A DNA stretch of 64,000 bases, from contig DASZRT010000043.1 of NCBI GenBank assembly GCA_035549075.1, forward strand, positions 1 through 64,000, in the 5' to 3' direction. This DNA comes from DASZFV01 sp035549075 (lineage in GTDB: Bacteria; Myxococcota_A; Polyangia; Fen-1088). A model generated the notes under the pieces. The model was not told the DNA's origin. It searched no databases and worked only from the letters and a program-made list of their open reading frames with translations. The translations under genes and the position numbers were made by a program. Position 1 is the first letter of the stretch. Each line of letters begins with the position of its first letter. Positions 54,316 to 62,639 of the stretch are shown one piece after another.

Positions 54316-55409
54316 GCTGGCACGAGCGCCACCAGCGCCGTCGAGAGGAGCGCGAACGTCGGCGCCAGCGGTGGATCGAGCACATGCAGCGCCACGGTCA
54401 CGGCCCTTGGTGGGCCGGCGGGCACATGGGCGGGCGGCTGCGCTTCTTCCTCGCGGCGCACCTGCACCGACGCCTCTTCATGTGGTTCGGCGTCTCGATC
54501 TTCATCGCGATCGTCACGGCGAACTTCGTCCACCGCATGGTGGGCCACGGGCCGGGGCACCGGCTGTTCGCGATGTTCGCGGCGGCGTGCGTGCTGTGGC
54601 TGATCTCGGGGAAGATCGCGCGGAAGGTCGCCTTTCCCTTCATCGAGCTCCTGCGCGTCACGGAGGAGATCGGGGCGGGGCGGCTCTCGGCGCGCGCGAA
54701 GCTGCCGCACTGGCAGATGGGCGAGGCGTCGTACCTCGCGGCCGCCATCAACGACATGGCGGCGCGCATCGAGAAGCAGGTCGGCGATCAGCGCGAGCTC
54801 CTCGCGGGCGTCTCGCACGAGATCCGCACGCCGCTCGCGCGCATGCGCGTGCTGCTCGAGCTCGGGCGCTCGCGCGGCGGCGACGAAAAGACCTTCGACG
54901 AGCTCGAGCGCGAGGTCGTCGAGATCGACGCCCTCGTCGGGCAGCTGCTCGCGAGCGCGCGCCTCGACTTCGCCGATCTGAGCGTGCGCACGCTCGACGG
55001 CGCCGACGTCGCGCGCCGCGCGCTCGAACGCGCGGGCGTCGACGAGCCGGGCGTGCTGGCCGTTCAGCCGCCGGGCGCGACGCTGTCGTTCGAGGGCGAT
55101 GCGACGTTGCTCTCGCGGGCCCTCGCGAACTTGATCGAGAACGCGCGCCGGCACGCGGGCGGCGTCACGCGGCTCGTCGTGCGGTCGCCGCGGCCGGGCG
55201 TCGTCGCGTTCGACGTCGAGGATTCGGGTCCGGGATTTCCGGCGGCGGGCGAGAAGCGCGAGCGCACCGAGGGCTCGCTCGGCCTCGGCCTCGTGCTCGT
55301 GCGGCGCATCGCTGACGCTCACCGCGGGTCCGTTTCGATCGCCGACCGCGCCGAGGGCGGCGCGCGCGTCACGCTCGAGGTGACGAGCCCCGCGCGCGAG
55401 CGCGCTTAG
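54312..55409 (+). CDS. Sensor histidine kinase with His-rich N-terminus
   Basis: A 365-residue membrane kinase starting with GTG. The cytoplasmic N-terminal 40 residues are Arg/His-rich (WHERHQRRREERERRRQRW, then HMQRHGHGPW). Two membrane helices (RLFMWFGVSIFIAIVTANFV, RLFAMFAAACVLWLISG) have only a short loop between them, so it may sense within the membrane or through the Spy-like partner. HAMP (about 115-165), HisKA with GVSHEIRTPLARMRVLLELG, and HATPase with LANLIENARRHAGG, VEDSGPGFP and GSLGLGLVLVRRIADAH follow. CpxA-like role. Confidence 0.92.
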   Translation: MSWHERHQRRREERERRRQRWIEHMQRHGHGPWWAGGHMGGRLRFFLAAHLHRRLFMWFGVSIFIAIVTANFVHRMVGHGPGHRLFAMFAAACVLWLISGKIARKVAFPFIELLRVTEEIGAGRLSARAKLPHWQMGEASYLAAAINDMAARIEKQVGDQRELLAGVSHEIRTPLARMRVLLELGRSRGGDEKTFDELEREVVEIDALVGQLLASARLDFADLSVRTLDGADVARRALERAGVDEPGVLAVQPPGATLSFEGDATLLSRALANLIENARRHAGGVTRLVVRSPRPGVVAFDVEDSGPGFPAAGEKRERTEGSLGLGLVLVRRIADAHRGSVSIADRAEGGARVTLEVTSPARERA

Positions 55410-55448
55410 AATCGCGCACGACGTCGCGAGGCGACCTATTCTGGGCGG

Positions 55449-57314
55449 ATGAAACGCGGATCGAGCGTCGTCGCGGCCGTCCTTGTCTCGTTCGTCGCAA
55501 TTCGCGCCGAGGCCAAGAGCTCGAAGACGCACGCGCCGGTACCGGCGTCTTCGAGCGGCGCGTGCGCCGACGCCGCCGACGCGACGATATGGATTTCGCC
55601 GCGCCAGCCGATCGCCGGCGCGCCGCTGCACGTGTTCGCCGTCGCGAAGTCGGGCGACTCGGGTGAGCTCTCGTTCGCGGGCGCCGACGGCAAGCGCGCT
55701 TCGCTGACGGTCACGCGGCGAGGCACTTCACCCGTGAGCCTCTCGGCCGACGTCGCGTCGCCGCGCGCCGGCCGCGCGCGCGTCACGTGGACGCGCGGCG
55801 AGCGCGTCGTCGCGTGCCGCGAGGTCGACGTCGTCGCCCACGCGCCGCGCCCCGCGGCCCCGCCCGCGAAGGTCGTGTGGGAGTCGGCGCGCGCCTGGGA
55901 TCGCCGCGCCGAAGACTTCTACTCGGCGTGGATCGAGCGGCTGTTCGACGCGCCCGTCGACGGCTCGGTCGATTTCCGCCCGTTGCACCAGGCGCTGCGC
56001 GATCCGGCGCGCAACGTGCTCTATGGCTACCTCGGCCTCGCCGAGGACGATCCCAAGAACAAGGCCGCGATCCCCGCGACGCCCGACTGCGCCGATCTGC
56101 CGTACTTCCTACGCGCGTACTTCTCGTGGAAGCTGGGCCTGCCGTTCGGTTTTCGCGACTGCGATCGCGGTACCGACGCGCGTCCCCCGCGCTGCACGAC
56201 GTTCTACTCGAACGAGGACGCGCCCGACGCGCGCGCGGGCAGCGCGATCTTGCCGCGCGTGAAGGCGTTCCTGCGCCAGATGTCGAACCGCGTGCAGTCG
56301 GGCAGCGCGCGTACGGCGCTCGACGACAGCCACACCGACTACTACCCGGTGAAGCTCGACCGTGCGTCGCTGCGGCCGGGCACGGTCTACGCCGATCCGT
56401 ACGGGCACGTCATGATGATCGTGAAGTGGGTCGAGCAGACGCACGACCACGGCGGCCTGTTGTTCGCCGTCGACGGGCAGCCCGACACGTCCGTGGGGCG
56501 CAAACGTTTTTGGGAGGGCACGTTCCTCTTCACCAACGACACGAAGAGCGCGGGCCCTGGCTTCAAGTCGTTTCGGCCGATCGTTCACAGCGACGGCGCC
56601 GCGCTCGAGCCGCTCACCAACGAGGCGATCGGCGGCGCGGCGGATCCGGCGCATGCGCCGTACTCCGACGAACAAGCGAAGCTGTCGACCGATGCGTTCT
56701 ACGCGCGCATGGGCCACCTCATCAACCCTGCGGGGCTCGATCCCGTGACCGCCTACGGCGAGACGCTCGACGCGCTCGTCGAGCAGCTTCAAGTGCGCGT
56801 CGGTTCGGTCGACAACGGCGAGAAGTTCATGCGCGAGAACAACAACCCGATCGTGCCGATGCCCGAGGGCGCGAAGATCTTCGAGACGACGGGGCCGTGG
56901 GAGGATTACGCGACGCCGTCGCGCGACATGCGCCTCATCATCGCGATGAACGTGCTGCTGGGGCTCCCCGCGCGCGTCGTGCAACACCCCGAGCTCTTCA
57001 ACCTCGGTGGCCGCAAGCCCGCCGCCGCGCGCGCCGAGCTCGAGGCGCTGCACGCCAAGCGCATCGGCGAGCGCGGCATCGAGTACAAGCGCAGCGACGG
57101 GTCGACGTTCAAGCTCACGGTCGCTGACTTGCTCGCGCGGAAAACGTCGCTCGAGATCGCCTACAACCCCAACGACTGCGTCGAAACGCGTTGGGGCGCC
57201 GCGCCGGGATCGCCCGAAGCCGCGACCTGCACGCGGCACGCGCCACCCGATCAGCAAGCTCGAATGGCCGAGGTGCGCGCGTGGTTCCACGACGCGCGCC
57301 GTCCGCCGCGGTGA
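55449..57314 (+). CDS. Secreted protein with possible papain/NlpC-like active site
   Basis: A 621-residue exported protein. The signal ends at AIRAEA. Residues 30-130 form an Ig-like beta domain. The large remaining part contains TPDCADLPYFLRAYFSWKLG with Cys214 at the start of a helix, and RPGTVYADPYGHVMMIVKWV with His320 in a strand. The order Cys-helix, then 'PGTV..D..GHV' strand, is that of NlpC/P60 or transglutaminase-like hydrolases. Conserved-looking blocks NNGEKFMRENNNPIVPMPEG type and PSRDMRLIIAMNVL follow. The assignment is inferred; no family is recognised with certainty. Located 39 bases after the kinase gene, perhaps in its regulon. Confidence 0.65.
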   Translation: MKRGSSVVAAVLVSFVAIRAEAKSSKTHAPVPASSSGACADAADATIWISPRQPIAGAPLHVFAVAKSGDSGELSFAGADGKRASLTVTRRGTSPVSLSADVASPRAGRARVTWTRGERVVACREVDVVAHAPRPAAPPAKVVWESARAWDRRAEDFYSAWIERLFDAPVDGSVDFRPLHQALRDPARNVLYGYLGLAEDDPKNKAAIPATPDCADLPYFLRAYFSWKLGLPFGFRDCDRGTDARPPRCTTFYSNEDAPDARAGSAILPRVKAFLRQMSNRVQSGSARTALDDSHTDYYPVKLDRASLRPGTVYADPYGHVMMIVKWVEQTHDHGGLLFAVDGQPDTSVGRKRFWEGTFLFTNDTKSAGPGFKSFRPIVHSDGAALEPLTNEAIGGAADPAHAPYSDEQAKLSTDAFYARMGHLINPAGLDPVTAYGETLDALVEQLQVRVGSVDNGEKFMRENNNPIVPMPEGAKIFETTGPWEDYATPSRDMRLIIAMNVLLGLPARVVQHPELFNLGGRKPAAARAELEALHAKRIGERGIEYKRSDGSTFKLTVADLLARKTSLEIAYNPNDCVETRWGAAPGSPEAATCTRHAPPDQQARMAEVRAWFHDARRPPR

Positions 57315-57402
57315 TGCGACATGTGAGCTTTTTTCGTCTCGACAAGGCTGGCCCCTACAGCCAAAGTGGTACGGCCGGCGCGGCGCCGCGACAGGAGGAC
57401 GC

Positions 57403-57597
57403 GTGGACAATCGGAGACCAGAGCTCACCAAGCGGCAAAAGGAAATGGCGAGGCTCAAGAAGGCGCAAGAGAAGGTCGAGCGCCGCAACGTTCGTCAGCG
57501 CGAGCGCGAAGAGCGCATCGCCGCCGGGTTGCCTCCCGACGAAGATCCCGACATCGCGGGCATCGTGCCGGGGCCGCAGCCGCCGCTCGAAGAGTAG
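57403..57597 (+). CDS. Small charged protein, 64 residues
   Basis: From the GTG at 57403, with AGGAGG (57393-57398) ending 4 bases upstream, an ORF of 64 residues runs VDNRRPELTKRQKEMARLKK, then a single charged helix (AQEKVERRNVRQREREERI) and an acidic tail (DEDPDIAGIVPGPQPPLEE). Sequences of this kind are conserved as small hypothetical proteins in myxobacteria-like genomes as far as I recall. No function known. It has no ATG at a sensible place, so it is easily missed. Confidence 0.7.
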   Translation: MDNRRPELTKRQKEMARLKKAQEKVERRNVRQREREERIAAGLPPDEDPDIAGIVPGPQPPLEE

Positions 57598-57676
57598 CTC
57601 GAAGCAAGAGAAGAGTTTTTCGGCCCGACGAGACGTCGTAGCGAGGCGGGCCGCGAACGGTGTACGCTGATCGCCG

Positions 57677-59263
57677 ATGAAGGTCGGGATCCCGAAGGAG
57701 ATCTACCCGAACGAACGTCGGGTCGCCGCGACGCCTGACACGGTCCAGAAGCTGCTGAAGCTCGGCCTCGAAGTGATGGTCGAAGCGGGCGCCGGAGACG
57801 CCTCGGACTTCGCCGATGGCGCGTACACCTCGGCGGGCGCGGTCGTCATCCCCGCCGACCAACGCGACAAGGTTTGGTCCGACGCCGACGTCGTCCTCAA
57901 GGTGCGGCAGCCGATCTTCCGGCCCGGGACGACGGTGCACGAGTCGGATCTGATGAAGGCGGGCGCGTCGCTCGTGAGCTTCTTCTGGCCCGCGCAGAAC
58001 AAGGAGCTCATCGAGCGCATGGCGGCCCGCAAGGTCACCGTGCTCGCGATGGACGCCGTCCCGCGCATCACGCGCGCGCAGCGCATGGACGCGCTGTCGG
58101 CGATGGCGAACATCGCCGGTTACCGCGCCGTCATCGAGGCGGCGAACGCCTTCGGCCGGTTCTTCTCGGGGCAAGTCACGGCGGCCGGGCGCGTGAAGCC
58201 GGCGCAGGTGTTCGTGCTGGGCGCCGGCGTCGCGGGCCTGGCGGCGATCGCGGCGGCCAAGGCGCTGGGCGCGCAGGTGCGCGCGTTCGACACGCGCGCG
58301 GCGGCGCGCGAGCAGGTCGAGAGCCTCGGCGCGCAGTTCGTCGAGTTCAAGTTCGAGGAGGCCGGTGAAGGGCAGGGCGGCTACGCCAAGGAGATGAGCG
58401 ACGCGTACCTCGCCGCCGAGCAGGCGCTCATCGCGCAGCACGCGAAGGGCAGCGACATCATCATCTCGACGGCGCTCATCCCCGGCAAGCCGGCGCCGCA
58501 GCTCGTGACCTCGGGCGCCGTCGTCAGCATGGAGCACGGCTCGGTCATCGTCGACATGGCGGCCGAGCAGGGCGGCAACTGCGCGCTCACCGAGAAGGAC
58601 AAGATCGTCGAGAAGTTCGGGGTCACGATCATCGGCCTCACCGACCTTCCGAGCCGCATGGCGCACGTCGCGAGCGAGCTGTACGCGACGGTCGCGTTCA
58701 ACCTGTTGAAAGAGGTCTGTCCGAAGGAGCCGGCGGGGCAGACGGCGCTCGCGATCAACCTCGAGGACGAGGTTCACCGCGGCGTGCTCGTGCTCAAGGA
58801 TGGCGAGCTCATGTGGCCGCCGCCCAAGCCGCCGCCGCCGCGCGCGGGCGGCCCCGCGACGCCGCAGAAGCAGCAGCCCAAACCCGTGCACGCCGTGGGT
58901 CAGCCCACGAACACGGCGAGCCCGGGCATGCGCGTCGGCATGGCGGTGGTCGTCGCGCTGCTCGCGCTCGCCGGCATCCTCGGGCCGCCCGAGTTCCTGC
59001 AGCACCTGACGGTCTTCCTCTTGGCGTGCGTCATCGGCTGGCACGTCGTCTGGAACGTCACGCCCGCGCTGCACACGCCGCTCATGAGCGTCACCAACGC
59101 CATCAGCGGCATCATCCTCATCGGCGGCATGGTCGTCTTGCTCGGCCGCGGCGCGGATCCCGTCGCTCTCATCCTCGGCGGCGTCGCCGTGCTCGTCGCC
59201 TCGATCAACGTCGCGGGCGGCTTCCTCGTCACGCAGCGCATGCTCAAGATGTTTCGCCGATGA
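57677..59263 (+). CDS. pntA: NAD(P) transhydrogenase subunit alpha
   Basis: A 528-residue proton-translocating transhydrogenase subunit. MKVGIPKEIYPNERRVAATP starts the alanine-dehydrogenase-like domain I. VFVLGAGVAGLAAIAAAKAL is the NAD-binding GxGxxG (near 175), followed by the RAFDTRAAAREQVESLGA region. A Pro-rich linker (370-410) joins four membrane helices (MAVVVALLALAGILG, HLTVFLLACVIGWHVV, AISGIILIGGMVVLLG, ALILGGVAVLVASINVAGG). Alpha1 and alpha2 are therefore fused, unlike three-gene versions. Coupled to pntB by ATGA. Confidence 0.96.
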   Translation: MKVGIPKEIYPNERRVAATPDTVQKLLKLGLEVMVEAGAGDASDFADGAYTSAGAVVIPADQRDKVWSDADVVLKVRQPIFRPGTTVHESDLMKAGASLVSFFWPAQNKELIERMAARKVTVLAMDAVPRITRAQRMDALSAMANIAGYRAVIEAANAFGRFFSGQVTAAGRVKPAQVFVLGAGVAGLAAIAAAKALGAQVRAFDTRAAAREQVESLGAQFVEFKFEEAGEGQGGYAKEMSDAYLAAEQALIAQHAKGSDIIISTALIPGKPAPQLVTSGAVVSMEHGSVIVDMAAEQGGNCALTEKDKIVEKFGVTIIGLTDLPSRMAHVASELYATVAFNLLKEVCPKEPAGQTALAINLEDEVHRGVLVLKDGELMWPPPKPPPPRAGGPATPQKQQPKPVHAVGQPTNTASPGMRVGMAVVVALLALAGILGPPEFLQHLTVFLLACVIGWHVVWNVTPALHTPLMSVTNAISGIILIGGMVVLLGRGADPVALILGGVAVLVASINVAGGFLVTQRMLKMFRR

Positions 59264-60756
59264 CGGCAACGATTCAGTCGCTGGCGTACATCGTCGCGAG
59301 CTTGCTCTTCATCCTCAGCTTGCGCGGCCTGTCGACGCAGGAGACGGCGCAGCGCGGGAACCGCTACGGCGTTCTCGGCATGGGCCTCGCCGTGCTGTGC
59401 ACGGCCGTCGCGCTCGTCATTCCGACATTGCCGAGCGTCCATGGCGGCGAGATCGCGGCGCCCGAGAGCTTCACGGGCCTGGGCGTGCTCGCGGCGGCGC
59501 TCATCGTCGGCGGCGTCGTCGGCGGCACGCTCGCGTCGCGCGTCGCCATGACGGCCATGCCCGAGCTCGTCGCCGTGCTCCACAGCTTCGTGGGCGCGGC
59601 CGCCGTGCTCGTCGGCGTCGCGACTTATTTGCAGCCGGGCGAGATCGAGAACGCGGGCGGCGCGCACCTCATCGAGATCTTCGTGGGCGTGCTCGTCGGC
59701 GCCGTGACCTTCAGCGGCTCGATCATCGCGTTCGGCAAGCTGCGCGGCAAGGTCAGCAGCAAGCCGCTGCTGCTGCCGGCGCGCCACATGCTCAACCTCG
59801 GCGCGCTCGTCGTGTGCGTCGTGCTGGGCGTGATCTTCTTCCGCGCGCCCGAGGCGTGGCCCAGCGACGGCGGCGGCTTGACGGGCGGCGGGATGCCGGC
59901 GCTGCTGGCGATGACGGTGCTCGCGCTGTTGCTGGGCGTGCACCTCGTCATGGCGATCGGCGGCGGCGACATGCCCGTCGTCGTGTCGCTGCTCAACAGC
60001 TACTCGGGCTGGGCGGCCGCGGCGGCGGGCTTCATGCTGTCGAACGACCTGCTCATCATCACGGGCGCGCTCGTCGGCAGCTCGGGCGCGATCCTCAGCT
60101 ACATCATGTGCAAGGCCATGAACCGGTCGATCTTCAACGTCATCCTCGGCGGCTTCGGCGCCGAGGGCGCGACGAAGCCGGCCGCGGGTGGTCCGGCGGC
60201 GCCCACGGGCAAGGTCACCGAGACCAGCGTCGACCAGGTCGCCGAGCTGCTGCTCGCGGCCCGCAGCGTGATCATCGTGCCCGGCTACGGCATGGCCGTC
60301 GCGCAGGCGCAGCACCCCGTCAAAGAGATCTCGTCGCTGCTCATCGAGAAGGGCATCAAGACGCGCTACGCGATCCACCCCGTCGCGGGCCGCTTGCCGG
60401 GCCACATGAACGTCCTGCTCGCCGAGGCCAACGTCTCGTACGACATCGTCAAGGAGATGGACGAGATCAACGAGGACTTCCCGTCGACGGACGTGGTCAT
60501 GGTCATCGGCGCGAACGACATCGTGAACCCGATGGCCGAGGACGATCCCGGCAGCCCCATCTACGGCATGCCGGTGCTGCAAGTCTGGAAGGCCGCGCGC
60601 GTCGTCATGCTCAAGCGCGGCATGGCCGCCGGCTATGCAGGCGTCGACAACCCGCTCGTCTACAACGACAACACGCTGATGCTTTTCGGCGACGCCCGTC
60701 AAAGCATCACGAAGCTCCTGACCGCCTTGCGTTCCGCCAGCGGCGCCGCGGCCTGA
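59260..60756 (+). CDS. pntB: NAD(P) transhydrogenase subunit beta
   Basis: A 498-residue subunit with about nine membrane helices (domain II) and the C-terminal NADP-binding domain III: IIVPGYGMAVAQAQHPVKEI, HPVAGRLPGHMNVLLAEANV, MVIGANDIVNP and MLKRGMAAGYAGVDNPLVYN. It uses the proton gradient to make NADPH from NADH. ATGA overlap with pntA. The stop TGA (60754-60756) is also the first three bases of the repeat element that follows. Confidence 0.96.
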   Translation: MTATIQSLAYIVASLLFILSLRGLSTQETAQRGNRYGVLGMGLAVLCTAVALVIPTLPSVHGGEIAAPESFTGLGVLAAALIVGGVVGGTLASRVAMTAMPELVAVLHSFVGAAAVLVGVATYLQPGEIENAGGAHLIEIFVGVLVGAVTFSGSIIAFGKLRGKVSSKPLLLPARHMLNLGALVVCVVLGVIFFRAPEAWPSDGGGLTGGGMPALLAMTVLALLLGVHLVMAIGGGDMPVVVSLLNSYSGWAAAAAGFMLSNDLLIITGALVGSSGAILSYIMCKAMNRSIFNVILGGFGAEGATKPAAGGPAAPTGKVTETSVDQVAELLLAARSVIIVPGYGMAVAQAQHPVKEISSLLIEKGIKTRYAIHPVAGRLPGHMNVLLAEANVSYDIVKEMDEINEDFPSTDVVMVIGANDIVNPMAEDDPGSPIYGMPVLQVWKAARVVMLKRGMAAGYAGVDNPLVYNDNTLMLFGDARQSITKLLTALRSASGAAA

Positions 60757-60999
60757 CGCGATCGGGCTCGCTCGCTGCCGCTCGCATTGCGATGCGCGAG
60801 GTAACGGGCTCGCTTGCTTCGCAAGCATCGCGGCATCACTCCGGTCGTTGGGCTGGAGGGGTTCGGGGACTGGTCCGCGCTCCGCGGCTCGGGCGGGCCC
60901 GGCACGGCGCCAGCGGGTGTGAGGTCGAAGGGGCCCTGGAAGCTCCGCGCGGCCCAGTCCCCGGACCCCTCCAGCTCTGCACTCGCTACGTTCTGCCGC
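60754..60999 (+). repeat. Structured repeat element, copy 1 (after pntB)
   Basis: This element starts at the pntB stop codon and runs in the sense direction. In order: TCGGGCTCGCTCGCTGCC-type block, an 18-base variable hairpin, the block around GCTTGCTTCGCAAGC (itself palindromic), a 16-base variable spacer, then a long hairpin 60852-60975. That hairpin has 22-nt arms (60852-60873 with 60954-60975; 21 Watson-Crick pairs and one G-U) plus a further 6-bp inner helix. It encloses a core containing GGCTCGGGCGGGCCCGG, CGCCAGCGGGTGTGAGG and GGGGCCCTGGAAGCTC. An inverted copy lies at 61068-61311. Confidence 0.85.
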
Positions 61000-61067
61000 T
61001 GAACCTAGGCAGGGCTCGCAAATACGCGCAACGCCGCGTGCGATTGAAACGCTCGATCTGAACTTCG

Positions 61068-61311
61068 AAGGCGAGACGTAGAAAGCGAGGGCGGAGGGGT
61101 TTGGGGATGCGGTTGGGCCGAGCTTCCAGGGCCCCTTCGACCTCACACCCGCTGGCGACATACCGGGCCCGCCCGAGCCGGGAGGCCCAACCGCATCACC
61201 AAACACCTCCAGCCCAGGGACCGGAGACGAGCCGCGATGCTTGCGAAGCAAGCGAGCCCGTTTCGCCGTGCACCGCGAGGCGAGCGGCAGCGAGCGAGCC
61301 CGATTCGGTCA
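61068..61311 (-). repeat. Structured repeat element, copy 2 (after DUF1501-like gene)
   Basis: An inverted copy of the element at 60754-60999, reading leftwards from the stop codon (61311-61309) of the gene at 61309-62628. Conserved blocks and spacer lengths (18 and 16 bases) match copy 1. The main hairpin has 27-nt arms (61093-61119 with 61184-61210, 25 paired). The arms share little sequence with copy 1 on the inner side (GATGCGGTTGGGCC here versus ACTGG), yet pairing is kept. The ~60-nt core differs at only three positions. The 68 bases between the copies hold no gene; the 552-base gap 60757-61308 is otherwise without coding evidence. Confidence 0.85.
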
Positions 61312-62628
61312 GCCGGAAGAGAGGGCGCTGGAGATGACTTTGCCGCCCATGACGGTCGTGTCGATGGTCGTGTTGTCGACGCCCACGGCGGTCAGGAGCG
61401 TGCGGCCGTAGGAGGCGAGGGAGTCGAGGGGTTGGATGTCCCCGCTCGCCGAGCCCTTGCCGGTCTTCGAGTCGATGGCGAGCGCGCCGTAGTCTTTGTC
61501 GACGGGCCCCACGCCGCCGACGACGCCGCCCGCGAAGGGCTTGCCGACCGTGACCGAGACCTGGTGGTTCTGGTTGTGCTGGCGTCCGTCGGTGTTGCTG
61601 GGGCCCAGCGTGCGGCCGAAGACGTTGAGGGTCGCGAACGTCACCGAATCGGCGAGGCCGGCCTTCGCGAGCTGATCCATGAGCGACGCGATCGTCGCGA
61701 CGCCGGCCACCGTCTGCGTCGTCTCGGCGGCGAGCCCGATGTCGCGGTGGTTGTCGCCGCCGAACGGGATGTGCACGGAGATCACCGGCGTGACCTTCAT
61801 TTGAATCAACGTCACGGCCGCCAGCACCTGCGAGTCGGCGGTGTTGTCCTTGATCGAGCTCAGAGCGTCGAGCAGCGACTGGTTGATGTTGCGCACCTGC
61901 TGCTGCGAGGTCACGAGCGAGTCGATGTACGTCTTCTGCGCGGGCGTCGCCCCGTTCTTGTAGAGGTCGTAGAGCTGGTTGAGCGTCTTGTCGCGCAGCG
62001 GCTGCAGGTTCGTGAGCGGCCCTGCCGGGTTCGTCAGCGTCGCCTTGAGCGCGAGCGCCGGGATGATGGGCAGCGCCGCGCCGTTGAACGAGAGCCCTTC
62101 CGCCGGGGACGTCGCGCCGACGGTGAGCGGCTGCTGTTGAATCGTGCCGAGGCAGGGCGCCATGCTCTTCGCGAGCAGCGACGGCAGCATCTCGCCGCCG
62201 TAGGTGCGGCCCATGAGCTTGAGGACGTCCGGCTCCTTCGGGTGCACGGGCGTGTCGGTCATGAGGTGCCAGAACGTCGTGCGATCGAGGACGGCCTGCG
62301 GCAGCGACGCCCACGGCGCGGCCGCCGTGAAAGACTGCCCGCGCAGCGCGAGCGGCGTGGGCGCCATCGTCGGGTCGGCGCTGTGAGTGATCTTCGGGTC
62401 GTCGTACATGCCCGGGACGTTGGCGTTGATCGGATCGCCCGAGCCGAGCGTGTTGAAGATGAAGTACTGCGCCTTGGCTTGAGCGCCGCACGTCGGCGTC
62501 GGCGTCGCGGCGAGCGCGCGGCGCGGGCTCAACAGAAAGGACGCCGGCAGGCCGGTCGCGAGGGCGCGCAGGCCCACGTAACCGGTGCCGAAAAGGGTCG
62601 AGAGGATGGCTTGGCGTCGCGTGAGCAT
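61309..62628 (-). CDS. DUF1501/DUF1552-like secreted protein
   Basis: A 439-residue exported protein. The N-terminus MLTRRQAILSTLFGTGYVG is twin-arginine-like (RRQ), with cleavage probably after RRALA. Segments FGRTLGPSNTDGRQHNQNHQ, VGKPFAGGVVGGVGPVDKDY and LASYGRTLLTAVGVD follow the order seen in DUF1501 proteins (sulfatase/alkaline-phosphatase-like fold): FGRT..H....V..GG...GG..G and a final YHALGID-like helix. Members are commonly paired with DUF1592/DUF1800 Cys-rich partners, as here. Start ATG 62628 follows the upstream gene's stop by 11 bases. Its stop codon coincides with the start of a structured repeat. Confidence 0.8.
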   Translation of the reverse strand: MLTRRQAILSTLFGTGYVGLRALATGLPASFLLSPRRALAATPTPTCGAQAKAQYFIFNTLGSGDPINANVPGMYDDPKITHSADPTMAPTPLALRGQSFTAAAPWASLPQAVLDRTTFWHLMTDTPVHPKEPDVLKLMGRTYGGEMLPSLLAKSMAPCLGTIQQQPLTVGATSPAEGLSFNGAALPIIPALALKATLTNPAGPLTNLQPLRDKTLNQLYDLYKNGATPAQKTYIDSLVTSQQQVRNINQSLLDALSSIKDNTADSQVLAAVTLIQMKVTPVISVHIPFGGDNHRDIGLAAETTQTVAGVATIASLMDQLAKAGLADSVTFATLNVFGRTLGPSNTDGRQHNQNHQVSVTVGKPFAGGVVGGVGPVDKDYGALAIDSKTGKGSASGDIQPLDSLASYGRTLLTAVGVDNTTIDTTVMGGKVISSALSSG

Positions 62629-62639
62629 CGTGTGTCTCC

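Noticed and set aside
60814..61002. Small ORF translating the core of repeat copy 1, with a similar peptide from copy 2
   Set aside because: The peptides match because the DNA core is conserved. The start is TTG with no ribosome site, and the conserved features are stems rather than codons, so a non-coding structure explains them better.
58900..61251. Open frame of 783 codons on the minus strand across pntA/pntB
   Set aside because: It is antisense to two clearly real transhydrogenase genes, and its composition (Arg/Ala/Asp/His-rich) is the usual mirror of GC-rich codons. Its start lies in the repeat element.
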